NCBI RefSeq assembly: GCF_018829635.1
Contig: NZ_JAHKKG010000011.1
Location: 62,001-126,000, forward strand
Reading direction: 5' to 3'
Length of the DNA: 64,000 bases
From: Paractinoplanes bogorensis
GTDB lineage: Bacteria > Actinomycetota > Actinomycetes > Mycobacteriales > Micromonosporaceae
The stretch's first letter is position 1, and the number at the start of each line of letters is the position of its first letter. The notes under the pieces were generated by a model, which worked only from the letters and a program-made list of their open reading frames with translations, did no database searches and was not told the DNA's origin. Below are positions 48,546 to 57,037 of the stretch, one piece after another. The translations under genes were made by a program, and so were the position numbers.

Positions 48546-50508
48546 GAAAAGGAGCCGAGGAGCCAGGAGCCGAGGAGCCAGGAGCCGGAGGCCCAGCAGC
48601 GGGAGGCCCAGCAGCAGGCTCAGCTGCAGGAGAAATGGGCGAGGACGACGGTTCCGAGGCGCGGAACAATCGCTCTTCGTCGAGGGCCGACGTCTGCACG
48701 ACAAGAACGTCACAGACCGCATTCCGTACGACCCCAGCCGGCACCGACCCCAGCAACTGCCCTTCGCCGGCGCCCAACCCCCGGTTACCCACGACGATCA
48801 GGTTCGCCGGGTTGTTGCCGACCGTGTCCAGCAACGCCTGAGCCGGATCCCCGCGCACCAGGATCTGCTCGATATAGCGAGCCCGCTCCCGGGTAAGCCC
48901 CGTGACCGATTTATCCAAAGCCTCCCGCGCGACATCCACTCCGAAAAGATCACGGTGAGCGCCCTCAGCAAGAGGAGCCGAAGCCGAGCCGTCGCGATAG
49001 GCGGTAACGACCACCAGACGCGCCTGGGCGGCCTGGGCCACTTCGGCGGCGCGGTCCACGGCGTACAGGGAAGTCGATGTTCCGTCCGAACCCACGACCA
49101 CCCGGTCGTACACCGTGATGCTCCGCCGTCCCCCGAGCGGCACGATCGGCGACTCGTCGGCCTCGTCCGGCGGGTTGACCCACAGCATGGCCACCGCGCC
49201 GATGCCCAGCAGCACACCGGCCAGGATCATCGCGTTGCTGCCCTTGCCGCCCAGCCAGTGCTCGTAGATCCAACCGAACGTGACCGTCTGCACCAGCATC
49301 GGCACCACGATCATCATGTTGAGAATGCCCATGTAGACGCCGGTGCGCTTGGCCGGCACCATGCTCGCCACCATCAGGTAGGGCACGCCGACCGCGCTCG
49401 CCCAGAAGATGCCGACACCGATCATCGGCACCAGCGCGAGGTACTGGTTGTCGATGTGCGCCAGCCAGACCAGGGCCAGCGCGGCCAGTCCGAGGGCGAT
49501 GGCGTGCACCCGTTTGGCGCCGATCCGCTGGGCGAAACCGACCAGGAACAGCGCCGAGACCATCGTCACGAAGTTGTAGGCGCCGTTCTCCAGGCCGCTC
49601 CACGCGATCGCGTTGTCCCAGGCCGGGCCGCCCTGCTCGGGGTTGGCGCCGAAGACCGTCTCGCCCAGGCTGACCGCCAGGAACTGCCAGTAGATGAACA
49701 TCGCATACCACTGGAAGGCGAAGACGAACCCGATCTTGTGCATGGCCACCGGCATCGAACGAACGGCATCAGCGATTTCCCGTACGGCCGGACCGATACC
49801 TCGCGGTGCGTTGGCCATCTCCTCGAGCTCTTCGTCCGACGGCTTGAGCTCTTTCGTCCGGGCCATGGCGGTGAGCACGGTCAGCAGGATGCAGAACGTG
49901 CCGATCATGAAGCAGACGAACATCCAGTACGGGACCCCGTTGCCCGCCTCGGTCTGCAGCGCGTCCACTTTCTGCAGCGCGAACAGGGACACGTTGGCCA
50001 GCACGGCGCCCGCACCGGTGAACATGCTCTGGGTCAGGAAGCCGCGCGCCAGCTGGGATTTGGGCAGCCGGTCCGAGATGAAGGCCCGGTACGGCTCCAT
50101 CGAGGTGTTGTTGCCCGCGTCGAGCAGCCAGAAGCAGATCACGCCGAGCCACAGCACCCCGACGAACGGGAACGCGAACAGGATGACGGCGCAGAGCAGC
50201 GCACCGACCGTGATGAACGGTCGTCGTCGTCCCCAGCGTGAGTGCCACGTGCGGTCGCTGATCGCCCCGATCAGGGGCTGGATGAGCAGGCCGGTCACCG
50301 GGCCGGCCAGGTTCAGGATCGGCAACTGTTCGGGACTGGCGCCGATCAGCAGGAACAGCGGGTTCACCGCGGACTGGGTCAGGCCGAAGCTGAACTGCAC
50401 CCCGAAGAAGCCGAGGTTCATCATCAGCAGCGCCGAGCCCGTCATCAACGGTTTGCGTTCGGCTGCCCCGGAGTCCGTCGAGACGGTGTCCGACGTCGTA
50501 GTGGTCAT
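48523..50508 (-). CDS. MFS transporter fused to a C-terminal UspA domain
   Basis: The 661-residue protein contains a 12-helix major facilitator of the sugar-transport (SUT/GPH-like) type, with GLTQSAVNPLF and WGRRRPFITVGALL (the RWGRRRP loop). A complete universal-stress-protein domain follows from about residue 480: YDRVVVGSDGTSTSLYAV at the first strand and VVGNRGLGAGEGQLLGSVP as the ATP-binding G2xG9xGS loop. A Pro/Ala/Ser tail ends it. The fusion suggests that uptake is regulated by ATP or cAMP binding to the UspA part. ATG 50508 follows GGAGGGGG; the longer frame to 50601 would run over the Crp-like site. It is divergent from a separate UspA gene. Confidence 0.88.
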   Translation of the reverse strand: MTTTTSDTVSTDSGAAERKPLMTGSALLMMNLGFFGVQFSFGLTQSAVNPLFLLIGASPEQLPILNLAGPVTGLLIQPLIGAISDRTWHSRWGRRRPFITVGALLCAVILFAFPFVGVLWLGVICFWLLDAGNNTSMEPYRAFISDRLPKSQLARGFLTQSMFTGAGAVLANVSLFALQKVDALQTEAGNGVPYWMFVCFMIGTFCILLTVLTAMARTKELKPSDEELEEMANAPRGIGPAVREIADAVRSMPVAMHKIGFVFAFQWYAMFIYWQFLAVSLGETVFGANPEQGGPAWDNAIAWSGLENGAYNFVTMVSALFLVGFAQRIGAKRVHAIALGLAALALVWLAHIDNQYLALVPMIGVGIFWASAVGVPYLMVASMVPAKRTGVYMGILNMMIVVPMLVQTVTFGWIYEHWLGGKGSNAMILAGVLLGIGAVAMLWVNPPDEADESPIVPLGGRRSITVYDRVVVGSDGTSTSLYAVDRAAEVAQAAQARLVVVTAYRDGSASAPLAEGAHRDLFGVDVAREALDKSVTGLTRERARYIEQILVRGDPAQALLDTVGNNPANLIVVGNRGLGAGEGQLLGSVPAGVVRNAVCDVLVVQTSALDEERLFRASEPSSSPISPAAEPAAGPPAAGPPAPGSSAPGSSAPFPRTGESD

Positions 50509-50544
50509 GGGCGATGCCCCCTCCGACCGTGGGCTATTACCGTG

Positions 50545-50560
50545 CGTGATATGGATCACA
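50545..50560. promoter_or_regulatory. Crp/FNR-type binding site
   Basis: CGTGA-N6-TCACA is a one-mismatch match to the TGTGA-N6-TCACA cAMP-receptor-protein consensus. It lies 37 bases before the MFS-UspA start and 124 bases before the divergent UspA gene, just upstream of a leftward -10-like TAATAG. Confidence 0.5.
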
Positions 50561-50683
50561 CACTCCGTTTCGACGCTAAACCTGCCCCGGGACGCTCGCA
50601 ACCAGAGATGTCGATCCGTGCATCTGACTGCCGAATCCCGGCGCGCTCGTTGCCCGTACGGGGAGACGGTCCTCTAATGAGGT

Positions 50684-51115
50684 ATGAGCACATGGACGAC
50701 GATCGTGGTCGGTGTGGACGGTTCTCCCGGCAGTCGTAAGGCCCTGACCTGGGCCGCGGCCGAGGCGGCGGACCATGGAGCCGACCTGTTGGTGCTGAAC
50801 GTGTGGGAGCACACGGTGCTGCCACCGTCGGGGGCGCCCAGCGTCTCGGAACGCGAGGTGGTCGATGCGAGTCAGACGACCAGCGAGGAACTGCTCCAGG
50901 TGATCAAGGAGGAGCTCGGCGAGGACCCGCCGGTTCCGGTCCGGGCTCAGGTGCGCCAGGGCCGTCCGGCCAAGATCCTGATCGACGAGTCGGCCGGCAA
51001 GGACCTGCTGGTGGTCGGGCATCGTGGGCACGGCGGGTTCGCCGGGCTGGTGCTCGGGTCGGTCAGCCAGCACGTCGCCGCGTACGCGAAATGCCCGGTC
51101 ACCGTCGTGCGATGA
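50684..51115 (+). CDS. Universal stress protein (UspA family)
   Basis: The 143-residue protein is a single UspA domain. It begins with TIVVGVDGSPGSRKALTWA and ends with the ATP-binding motif GHRGHGGFAGLVLGSVS followed by CPVTVV. Single-domain UspA proteins of this type bind ATP and protect against oxidative or energy stress. ATG 50684 follows TAATGAGGT. It is divergent from the MFS-UspA fusion with a Crp-type site between them, so both may answer the same signal. Confidence 0.92.
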   Translation: MSTWTTIVVGVDGSPGSRKALTWAAAEAADHGADLLVLNVWEHTVLPPSGAPSVSEREVVDASQTTSEELLQVIKEELGEDPPVPVRAQVRQGRPAKILIDESAGKDLLVVGHRGHGGFAGLVLGSVSQHVAAYAKCPVTVVR

Positions 51116-51224
51116 GCGCGCCTGGGCCCGTACGGGAAAAGGGGTTTTGGGGTTTCTTGAGGCTTTAACCATCGGTGAGAACAAGCTCACCTTCCGCCCT
51201 TGGAAGTTGGCCGTACGGGTCGTC

Positions 51225-51410
51225 GCGTGGTTACCGTCGGCCAGTCCCGCAGTCGCGGGCACCCCGGGCGGAACGCCGAATCCTTGCCGCCGCCTGTGAG
51301 GGAAACGAACCCAAGGCATGGAGCGGGGGACCCACATGTTCCTCGGCGCGTTGCTGCCCGGAAACGGAGCGCGCGTCTCGGGGTGAAGCCGCATCGCGCG
51401 GCCGGGCAGC
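51225..51410 (+). ncRNA. c-di-AMP (ydaO-type) riboswitch in the rpf leader
   Basis: The leader of the Rpf/LysM gene carries the conserved blocks of the actinobacterial ydaO riboswitch in order: GGTTACCG (51229), CGCCGAATCC (51274), AGGGAAACGAACCC (51299), GAGCGGGGGACCCA (51321) and GGGGTGAAGCCGCA (51380). Such elements bind cyclic di-AMP and switch off expression of cell-wall hydrolases. The frame running through the leader from 51200 is not a real gene extension. Confidence 0.85.
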
Positions 51411-51457
51411 CCAGCCCGAACCCGACAGCTCACCTCGCAGGCGTGGAGGTAGCTTTC

Positions 51458-51991
51458 ATGGCACGGATCGGAACGAAGACTCGAGTAGTGCTCGGCCTGA
51501 CCGCGGCCGGTGTCACCGGTGCGATCGGCCTGCTCGGCCCGGCCTCCCCGGCACAGGCGGCCGGCACGAACTGGGACGCCATCGCGAAGTGCGAGTCCGG
51601 TGGCAACTGGAGCATCAACACCGGCAACGGCTACTACGGGGGACTGCAGTTCAGCCGGAGCACCTGGAAGGCGTACGGGGGAACGAAGTATGCCTCCACC
51701 GCCAACAAGGCGACGAAGGCCGAGCAGATCGCCATCGCCGAGAAGGTGTTGAAGGGGCAGGGCATCGGCGCCTGGCCCGTGTGCGGCAAGAAGGCCGGGG
51801 TGGCTCCGGCCAAGAAGACGGCCACCAAAAAAGCCACCAAGGGCACCTATGTCGTCCGCTCCGGCGACACCCTGGCCAAGATCGCGGCCAAGCACCACGT
51901 CAAGGGCGGCTGGAAGAAGCTCTACCAGCTCAACAAGTCGGTTCTGGACAGCCCGAGCCGCATCTTCCCCGGTCAGCGCATCGTCCTCTGA
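51458..51991 (+). CDS. Resuscitation-promoting-factor-like transglycosylase with LysM
   Basis: The 177-residue secreted protein has a signal peptide (about residues 1-33, ending SPAQA). An Rpf lysozyme-like domain follows (NWDAIAKCESGGNWSIN, with its catalytic Glu, and GYYGGLQFSRSTWKAYGG), then a Lys/Ala/Thr-rich linker and a C-terminal LysM domain (TYVVRSGDTLAKIAAKH). It cuts peptidoglycan and supports spore or dormant-cell revival. ATG 51458 follows GGAGGT at eight bases. The upstream c-di-AMP riboswitch controls it. Confidence 0.92.
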   Translation: MARIGTKTRVVLGLTAAGVTGAIGLLGPASPAQAAGTNWDAIAKCESGGNWSINTGNGYYGGLQFSRSTWKAYGGTKYASTANKATKAEQIAIAEKVLKGQGIGAWPVCGKKAGVAPAKKTATKKATKGTYVVRSGDTLAKIAAKHHVKGGWKKLYQLNKSVLDSPSRIFPGQRIVL

Positions 51992-52012
51992 CCGCGTGCC
52001 AGGCATGAACGC

Positions 52013-52150
52013 GTGGACAGCGCACTCGTTCTCGGCGCCGGCGGCATCACCGGCATCGCCTGGCATCTCGGAGTGATCATCGGCCCGCGGTCGGAGGTCG
52101 TCGACCTGACGACCGCGGGCCTGATCGTCGGCAGCCGTCTGGCATGGCTA
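52013..52150 (+). pseudogene. Truncated patatin-like phospholipase start
   Basis: The frame begins DSALVLGAGGITGIAWHLG and goes on to VVDLTTAGLIVG. This is the N-terminal beta strand and GxGG oxyanion loop of patatin-like proteins, normally followed by the catalytic GTSAGS. Here homology stops at LIVGS and the nucleophile is missing; the frame continues into unrelated sequence and ends at 52237 inside the metalloprotease leader. It is the broken start of a lost gene. The GTG at 52013 lies 20 bases after the Rpf gene. Confidence 0.7.
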
Positions 52151-52273
52151 GACATCGACCGAACTAGATGGAAACTTAATCTTTACGAGTGTTTTCGCCC
52201 CATAGTCTCGACGGGAATGCGAGGATCCCTCACATAGACAGGCATGGATGCCTGGATCGTGGGGAGGAAGCAC

Positions 52274-54484
52274 GTGAGATTTGCTGTCGCGCTGGCCGGC
52301 GCCATCGCCCTGGCCAGTGGGGGCCTGGTGGTCACGGCCACATCCGCGTCCGCGGCGCCGGTCACCCCCGGCTCGTCGCTGCTCGACCAGGCCGGACCGG
52401 CGATCAAGAAGTCGGCCCAGGACCGCTACTCGATCTACAGCCAGAAGGACGGCGTCGTCCGCTACACCCGCACGTACGGCGGTTTGCGCGTGGCCGGCGG
52501 CGACCTGGTCATCCGTACGAAGGCCGGGAAATACGCCGGTGCCTCGGCCGGCCTGACCAAGCCGCTCAGCCTGGGCGTCAAGCCGACGGTCACCGCCGCT
52601 TCGGCCACCGCCACGGCCAAGGGCCAGTTCAAGGGCACTCTCACGGCGACCGGTAAGCCGGAGCTGTTCGTCGACGCCACCAGCGGCGCGGGCAAGCTCG
52701 CCTACGAGACGGTGCTCACCGGCTGGCAGCCCGACGGGCAGACGCCGTCGAAGTTCCACGTCATCTCGGACGCGCTGACCGGCACGGTGATCGGCTCCTA
52801 CGACGAGATCGAGAACATCGCCGGTACCGGCAACAGCGTCTACTCGGGCCAGGTCGCCATCGAGTCGACGCAGGCCGGGGAGTCGTACAACCTGGTCGAC
52901 CCGACCCGCGGCAACGGCACCACGTGCGACATGAACAACCGCACGTCGGGCACCTGCACCACGTTCACCGACGACGACAACACGTGGGGCACCGGCGCCC
53001 CGAGCGACCGGCAGTCGGCCGCCGTGGACGCGCACTTCGGCGCCGCGGTCACGTTCGACTACTTCAAAGAGGTGCACGGCCGGAACGGCATCTTCGGCGA
53101 CGGCCGGGGCGTTCCGTCGCGGGTGCACTACGGCAGCGCGTACGTGAACGCCTTCTGGGACGGCGCCCAGATGACCTACGGCGACGGCACCGGCAACGCC
53201 AAGCCGCTGGTCGCGCTGGACGTGGCCGGGCACGAGATGTCGCACGGCGTCACCGAGAACGTGGTGCCGGGCGGGCTGACCTACTCCGGCGAGTCGGGCG
53301 GCCTGAACGAGGCCACCAGCGACATCTTCGGCAGCATGGTCGAGTTCTACGCGAACAGCACGGCCGACGCCGGTGACTACGATATCGGCGAGAAGATCGA
53401 CATCAACGGCAACGGCACGCCGCTGCGCTACATGTACAACCCGACCCTGGACGGCCGCTCGCACGGCTGCTGGGCCACCAACACCCGCAGCGTCGACGTG
53501 CACTACTCGTCCGGCGTGGCCAACCACTTCTTCTTCAACCTGGCCGAGGGTTCGGGTGCGACGCCGTACGGGACCTCGCCGGTCTGCGGCAACGCCGAGT
53601 CGGTGGCCGGCATCGGCAAGGAGAAGGCCGAGAAGATCTGGTTCCGGGCGCTCGACAACTACTTCGTGTCGAACACCAGCTACGTCAACACCACCACGCC
53701 GGCCAACACCGCCCGCGCCTACAGCCTCGCGGCGGCGACCGACCTCTACGGCCTGTGCGGCACCGAGTACAAGGCCGTGCAGTCCGCCTGGACCTCGGTC
53801 AACGTGGCCGGCAACGACGAGGAATGCGTCGACGGCAACAACTTCTCGCTCACCCTGTCCGCGGCCGGCGCCTCGGTCGGCCCCGGCGAGTCGACCACCG
53901 TCACCGTGACGACCGCCCTGGTCAACGGTGAGGCCGAGGAGATCGCCCTGACCGCGGGCGCCGCCCCGGCCGGTGTCACCGTCTCGTTCGAGCCGGCCAC
54001 CGTCACCGCAGGCGGGTCGTCCACGGTCACGATCAGTGCGGCCGCCGACGCGGGCCGGGCCAGCGCGCCGGTCACCATCACCGCCACCGCGCCGTCGATC
54101 ACCCGGTCCAAGGCGCTGACCGTCACCGTCGGCAGCGTCGCGGCTTGCACCGCCACCAGCACCACGGCCGTGCCGATCCCCGACCTGACCACCGTCACCA
54201 GCACGGTTTCGCTGACCGAGTGCGCGGCCACCCCGTCCGCGGCGAGCACGGTCGAGGTGCACATCCAGCACACGTACATCGGTGACCTGGTGGTGAGCCT
54301 GATCGCCCCCGACGGCACCGCATACGTGCTGCACAACCGGGCCGGCGGCAGCACCGACAACATCGACCAGACGTACCCGGTCAACCTCTCGAGCGAGACC
54401 GCCAACGGCACGTGGACCCTGAGCGTGCAGGACACGGCCCGCATCGACACCGGCACCCTGACCGGTTGGACGCTCAGCGTCTGA
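52274..54484 (+). CDS. Secreted M4-family (thermolysin-like) metalloprotease with Ig-like and P domains
   Basis: The 736-residue precursor has a signal peptide (VRFAVALAGAIALASGG ... SASAA). A fungalysin/thermolysin propeptide domain follows, then the M4 catalytic domain with HEMSH (His320, Glu321, His324) and the third ligand Glu346 in GGLNEATSDIFGS, plus HYSSGVANHFFFNL near the end. An Ig-like domain (about residues 530-625) and a C-terminal proprotein-convertase P domain (YIGDLVVSLIAPDGT) complete it. It digests extracellular protein. GTG 52274 follows GGGGAGG and is preferred over ATG 52244, which would precede the signal peptide with charged residues. Confidence 0.93.
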   Translation: MRFAVALAGAIALASGGLVVTATSASAAPVTPGSSLLDQAGPAIKKSAQDRYSIYSQKDGVVRYTRTYGGLRVAGGDLVIRTKAGKYAGASAGLTKPLSLGVKPTVTAASATATAKGQFKGTLTATGKPELFVDATSGAGKLAYETVLTGWQPDGQTPSKFHVISDALTGTVIGSYDEIENIAGTGNSVYSGQVAIESTQAGESYNLVDPTRGNGTTCDMNNRTSGTCTTFTDDDNTWGTGAPSDRQSAAVDAHFGAAVTFDYFKEVHGRNGIFGDGRGVPSRVHYGSAYVNAFWDGAQMTYGDGTGNAKPLVALDVAGHEMSHGVTENVVPGGLTYSGESGGLNEATSDIFGSMVEFYANSTADAGDYDIGEKIDINGNGTPLRYMYNPTLDGRSHGCWATNTRSVDVHYSSGVANHFFFNLAEGSGATPYGTSPVCGNAESVAGIGKEKAEKIWFRALDNYFVSNTSYVNTTTPANTARAYSLAAATDLYGLCGTEYKAVQSAWTSVNVAGNDEECVDGNNFSLTLSAAGASVGPGESTTVTVTTALVNGEAEEIALTAGAAPAGVTVSFEPATVTAGGSSTVTISAAADAGRASAPVTITATAPSITRSKALTVTVGSVAACTATSTTAVPIPDLTTVTSTVSLTECAATPSAASTVEVHIQHTYIGDLVVSLIAPDGTAYVLHNRAGGSTDNIDQTYPVNLSSETANGTWTLSVQDTARIDTGTLTGWTLSV

Positions 54485-54530
54485 CCACGGTCGTTCAGGG
54501 TCTGACCACGATCGTTCAGGGTCTGACCAT
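54479..54530 (+). repeat. 21-bp direct repeats spanning the protease stop codon
   Basis: GTCTGACCACG followed by TCGTTCAGG occurs twice in tandem, with a third partial copy. The first copy includes the last codon and the TGA of the metalloprotease gene. It lies just before the terminator. Confidence 0.8.
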
Positions 54531-54534
54531 CGTC

Positions 54535-54583
54535 CGGAAGAAGTGCTCGTCTCTCGTGGAGGGCGGGCACTTCTTCCGTTTTT
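54535..54583 (+). terminator. Rho-independent terminator of the metalloprotease gene
   Basis: CGGAAGAAGTGC and GCACTTCTTCCG form a perfect 12-bp stem with a 20-base loop, followed by TTTTT. It is the clearest intrinsic terminator in the window. Confidence 0.9.
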
Positions 54584-54892
54584 CTACCGGCGATCTGCCG
54601 TTACATATTGATGTTGAACTTAGTGAATCAAGATCTTGAATTATCCTGCGGCCGGCCGTATAGAAATTGGCGAAGCGCATTGCGGGTATTGGGGCCGACC
54701 TCGTCGTCGTGGTCTGCGTCCTGCCATTTGTGATCGTTGTGCGAGGTGCGCGACTCTGTAACACTGGGTTGGCCAGTGGGTGGCGTACACAATTCGATCC
54801 GAGGCGGAACGGGGTCGTGAGTTGACGTGGAAACGATCCATTTCGCCTGCCGAATCGTGTAGTGAGGCCGGTCGTCGCTGGTTCCGGGTGTC
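54584..54892. other. AT-richer intergenic region at the edge of the second conflict locus
   Basis: This 309-base gap has no convincing gene. It begins with a noticeably AT-rich stretch (about 54600-54680) holding the perfect palindrome TCAAGATCTTGA at 54628-54639, and further on has CACTGG-N5-CCAGTG at 54762-54778. The change in base composition against its surroundings suggests either a promoter/operator region for the VMAP operon or the left end of a transferred segment. No att-like direct repeat was found. Confidence 0.5.
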
Positions 54893-57037
54893 GTGAAAAT
54901 GGAACAGGATGATCTCAGTCCCCGGTCGATATCGGGGGGAGACAACCAGTGGTCCGATGTGACGATCGGAATCATCGCTGCCCTGGCCATCGAAGGGGCG
55001 GCGATGCGGACGCTGATAGCGAGGCTGCAGCCGGTTCACGTGTCCCGCGACTCGCACGTCTACCGGGTGGGCTATCTGGACAGTGCGAATCCGGGCCGGC
55101 CGCATCGGGCCGTACTGGCGACCCTCCCGGACGACAACACCCGCAATGCCGCGGCGACCTGTGCCGACATGATCCGCAGTTTCGACCACCTCCGGTGCGT
55201 CATCATGGTGGGCATCGCGGGCGGCGTGCCGGCTCCCCGGCGTCCGCAGCAGCACGTCCGGCTCGGTGACCTGATCATCGCGAGCGGCGGCATTTTCGAC
55301 TACGGGCACATCCGGCAGGGCCCGAACTCCGCCGAACAGCGCCGGCCGGTCGGTGGCATGTCACCCGACCTGCGCACCGCGGCACAGCAGATCGAGGAGG
55401 ATCAGCTCGTCGGGACGACCCTCGACTGGGCGCGGCTGCTGACGCCGCCCGATGAGGTTCCGGTTGCTGTCTTCTCGCGGCCGGCCGAGACCACCGATCG
55501 GCTCCACCGGGGCCAGCGGGTGATCCCACACCCGGACCGTGATGTCTCCGGTCATCCCGAGGGTTTCCCGAAAGTGCATTTCGGCACCGTTGCTTCCGGC
55601 GACGTCCTGATGCGGAGCGCGCAGCAGCGTGACCAGTTGGTCGACCGCCTGGACGTGCTCGCCTTCGAGATGGAGACAGCGGGCGTCGCGGCGGCTGCGG
55701 CGGCCCGGGGGATCGGATGGTTCGTCGTCCGCGGGATCGCGGACTACAGCGACGAGCACAAGAACGACGTATGGCATTCGTACGGCTCGTTCGTCGCGGC
55801 CGGTGGCGTGCGGGGGTTGCTCGAACGCTGTCAGCCGTTCCTCGTTCCGTCCCGGCAGAAGCCGGGCGGGGCGCAGGCGTTGCTGCCGGATCAGGAGATG
55901 GATCGCCTGGGGGACTATCTCACCCAGGCGCAGGACGTCGACGGTGAGGCCGCGTGGTCGGCCGCGGTGGGCGATCTGCTCTCCCCGCCTGACGGACGGA
56001 TCTCGTTGTCCGGCATGGCGGAGCAGCTCTCCGGCCAGAACGCCGGACCGGACCGCATCCCGCCTCTGCTCGCGTTCGTCGAGCAGGTCGCCGGTCGGTG
56101 CGGCTCCCGGCTGGCCGGCCAGTTGCGCGCGTGGTCCGACCGGGTCGCCCGGCAGGCCCTGGACCTCGACGATCGGATCCTCACCTATCGGCAGTCGGTC
56201 GAGCTCTCGCTCCGTCGCGACACACTCGACCGGCCACCGATCCGGCCGTGCCTGCTGATCCAGATCGAGCGGGACGGTATCGAAAGCGACAGTTGCGAGG
56301 TCCGCTACTGGATCCAGCGCCGGGCCAGCTCGTGGTCGCCGGAGCCGAGCGATCCGCAGCAGACGACGTTCCGCGAGTTGGAACGGGTGCTGGAAACCAT
56401 GATTCGGGAGGCCGCGACCACCTGGCGCGACCTCGACGGCCCGGCCGAGATCGAGTTCATCCTGCCGCTGAGTCTGCTCAACCGTGCGGTCGAATGGTGG
56501 CACACCGAGCTGGACGCGGCCGCGCCCATTCCGCTCTGTCTCGACTATCGGGTCGTGGTCCGCAGCCTGGAACGGATGCAGCAGGCGCACCGGAGACCGT
56601 TCTGGAACCACCGATGGCGTTCCCTCTGGGCGCCACCGGCCGGGCACCGGGTGCACTGGGGCCGATCGGCCCAGGACGACCATCACCTCGGTCCATGGGC
56701 CCATCGGCTGCGTGCCGATCAGGAGATCACCTCCGTCGTCCTGGGCGGGTCGCCGGAGGGCGGCTCCGGTCGCGACGAACTGCTCACGGCGCTCGACGCG
56801 GGCATCCCGGTGATCCTGTGGGACCACCGGCCCGGGGCGACTGCTCCCGAGATGCTCGACCTGTTGCACGGCATCACGGACGGAACGCCTCAGGAACTGG
56901 TCGACCGGATCCACGACCTGCGCAAGAACGCGGGACTGCTCGAACCGGGCGATCAGGAGCGACATCTCGGCCGGCACCTCGCCCTCCTCTGGGACGACCC
57001 GGACCGCAACGTCTACGACATGGGAGCACAACCATGA
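54893..57037 (+). CDS. VMAP-type protein: nucleoside-phosphorylase effector plus VMAP-C
   Basis: The 714-residue protein starts with a PNP_UDP/MTAN-like nucleosidase domain (about residues 22-320). It has VTIGIIAALAIEGAAM at strand 1, MVGIAGGVPAP, and the substrate-binding FEMETAG (Glu259, Glu261) with a later GIADYSDEHK Asp. A helical linker follows (about 330-430). The last 280 residues match the C-terminal domain of vWA-MoxR-associated proteins (CEVRYWIQRR, AEIEFILPLSLLNRAVEWW). In such ternary systems VMAP carries the effector and is controlled by MoxR and vWA partners, and both lie directly downstream here. Start GTG 54893 or ATG 54899. Its stop overlaps the MoxR start (ATGA). Confidence 0.8.
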   Translation: MKMEQDDLSPRSISGGDNQWSDVTIGIIAALAIEGAAMRTLIARLQPVHVSRDSHVYRVGYLDSANPGRPHRAVLATLPDDNTRNAAATCADMIRSFDHLRCVIMVGIAGGVPAPRRPQQHVRLGDLIIASGGIFDYGHIRQGPNSAEQRRPVGGMSPDLRTAAQQIEEDQLVGTTLDWARLLTPPDEVPVAVFSRPAETTDRLHRGQRVIPHPDRDVSGHPEGFPKVHFGTVASGDVLMRSAQQRDQLVDRLDVLAFEMETAGVAAAAAARGIGWFVVRGIADYSDEHKNDVWHSYGSFVAAGGVRGLLERCQPFLVPSRQKPGGAQALLPDQEMDRLGDYLTQAQDVDGEAAWSAAVGDLLSPPDGRISLSGMAEQLSGQNAGPDRIPPLLAFVEQVAGRCGSRLAGQLRAWSDRVARQALDLDDRILTYRQSVELSLRRDTLDRPPIRPCLLIQIERDGIESDSCEVRYWIQRRASSWSPEPSDPQQTTFRELERVLETMIREAATTWRDLDGPAEIEFILPLSLLNRAVEWWHTELDAAAPIPLCLDYRVVVRSLERMQQAHRRPFWNHRWRSLWAPPAGHRVHWGRSAQDDHHLGPWAHRLRADQEITSVVLGGSPEGGSGRDELLTALDAGIPVILWDHRPGATAPEMLDLLHGITDGTPQELVDRIHDLRKNAGLLEPGDQERHLGRHLALLWDDPDRNVYDMGAQP

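Noticed and set aside
51200..51457. N-terminal extension of the Rpf/LysM protein
   Set aside because: The extension is the c-di-AMP riboswitch; the signal peptide and GGAGGT site fix the start at 51458.
52148..54334. 728-residue minus-strand open frame
   Set aside because: It is antisense to the M4 metalloprotease, whose HEMSH and P-domain motifs are unmistakable; the minus frame is Arg/Gly/Val-rich with no recognisable fold.
54584..54892. Attachment site of an integrated element
   Set aside because: There is an AT-rich stretch and palindromes but no tRNA, integrase or matching direct repeat in the window.
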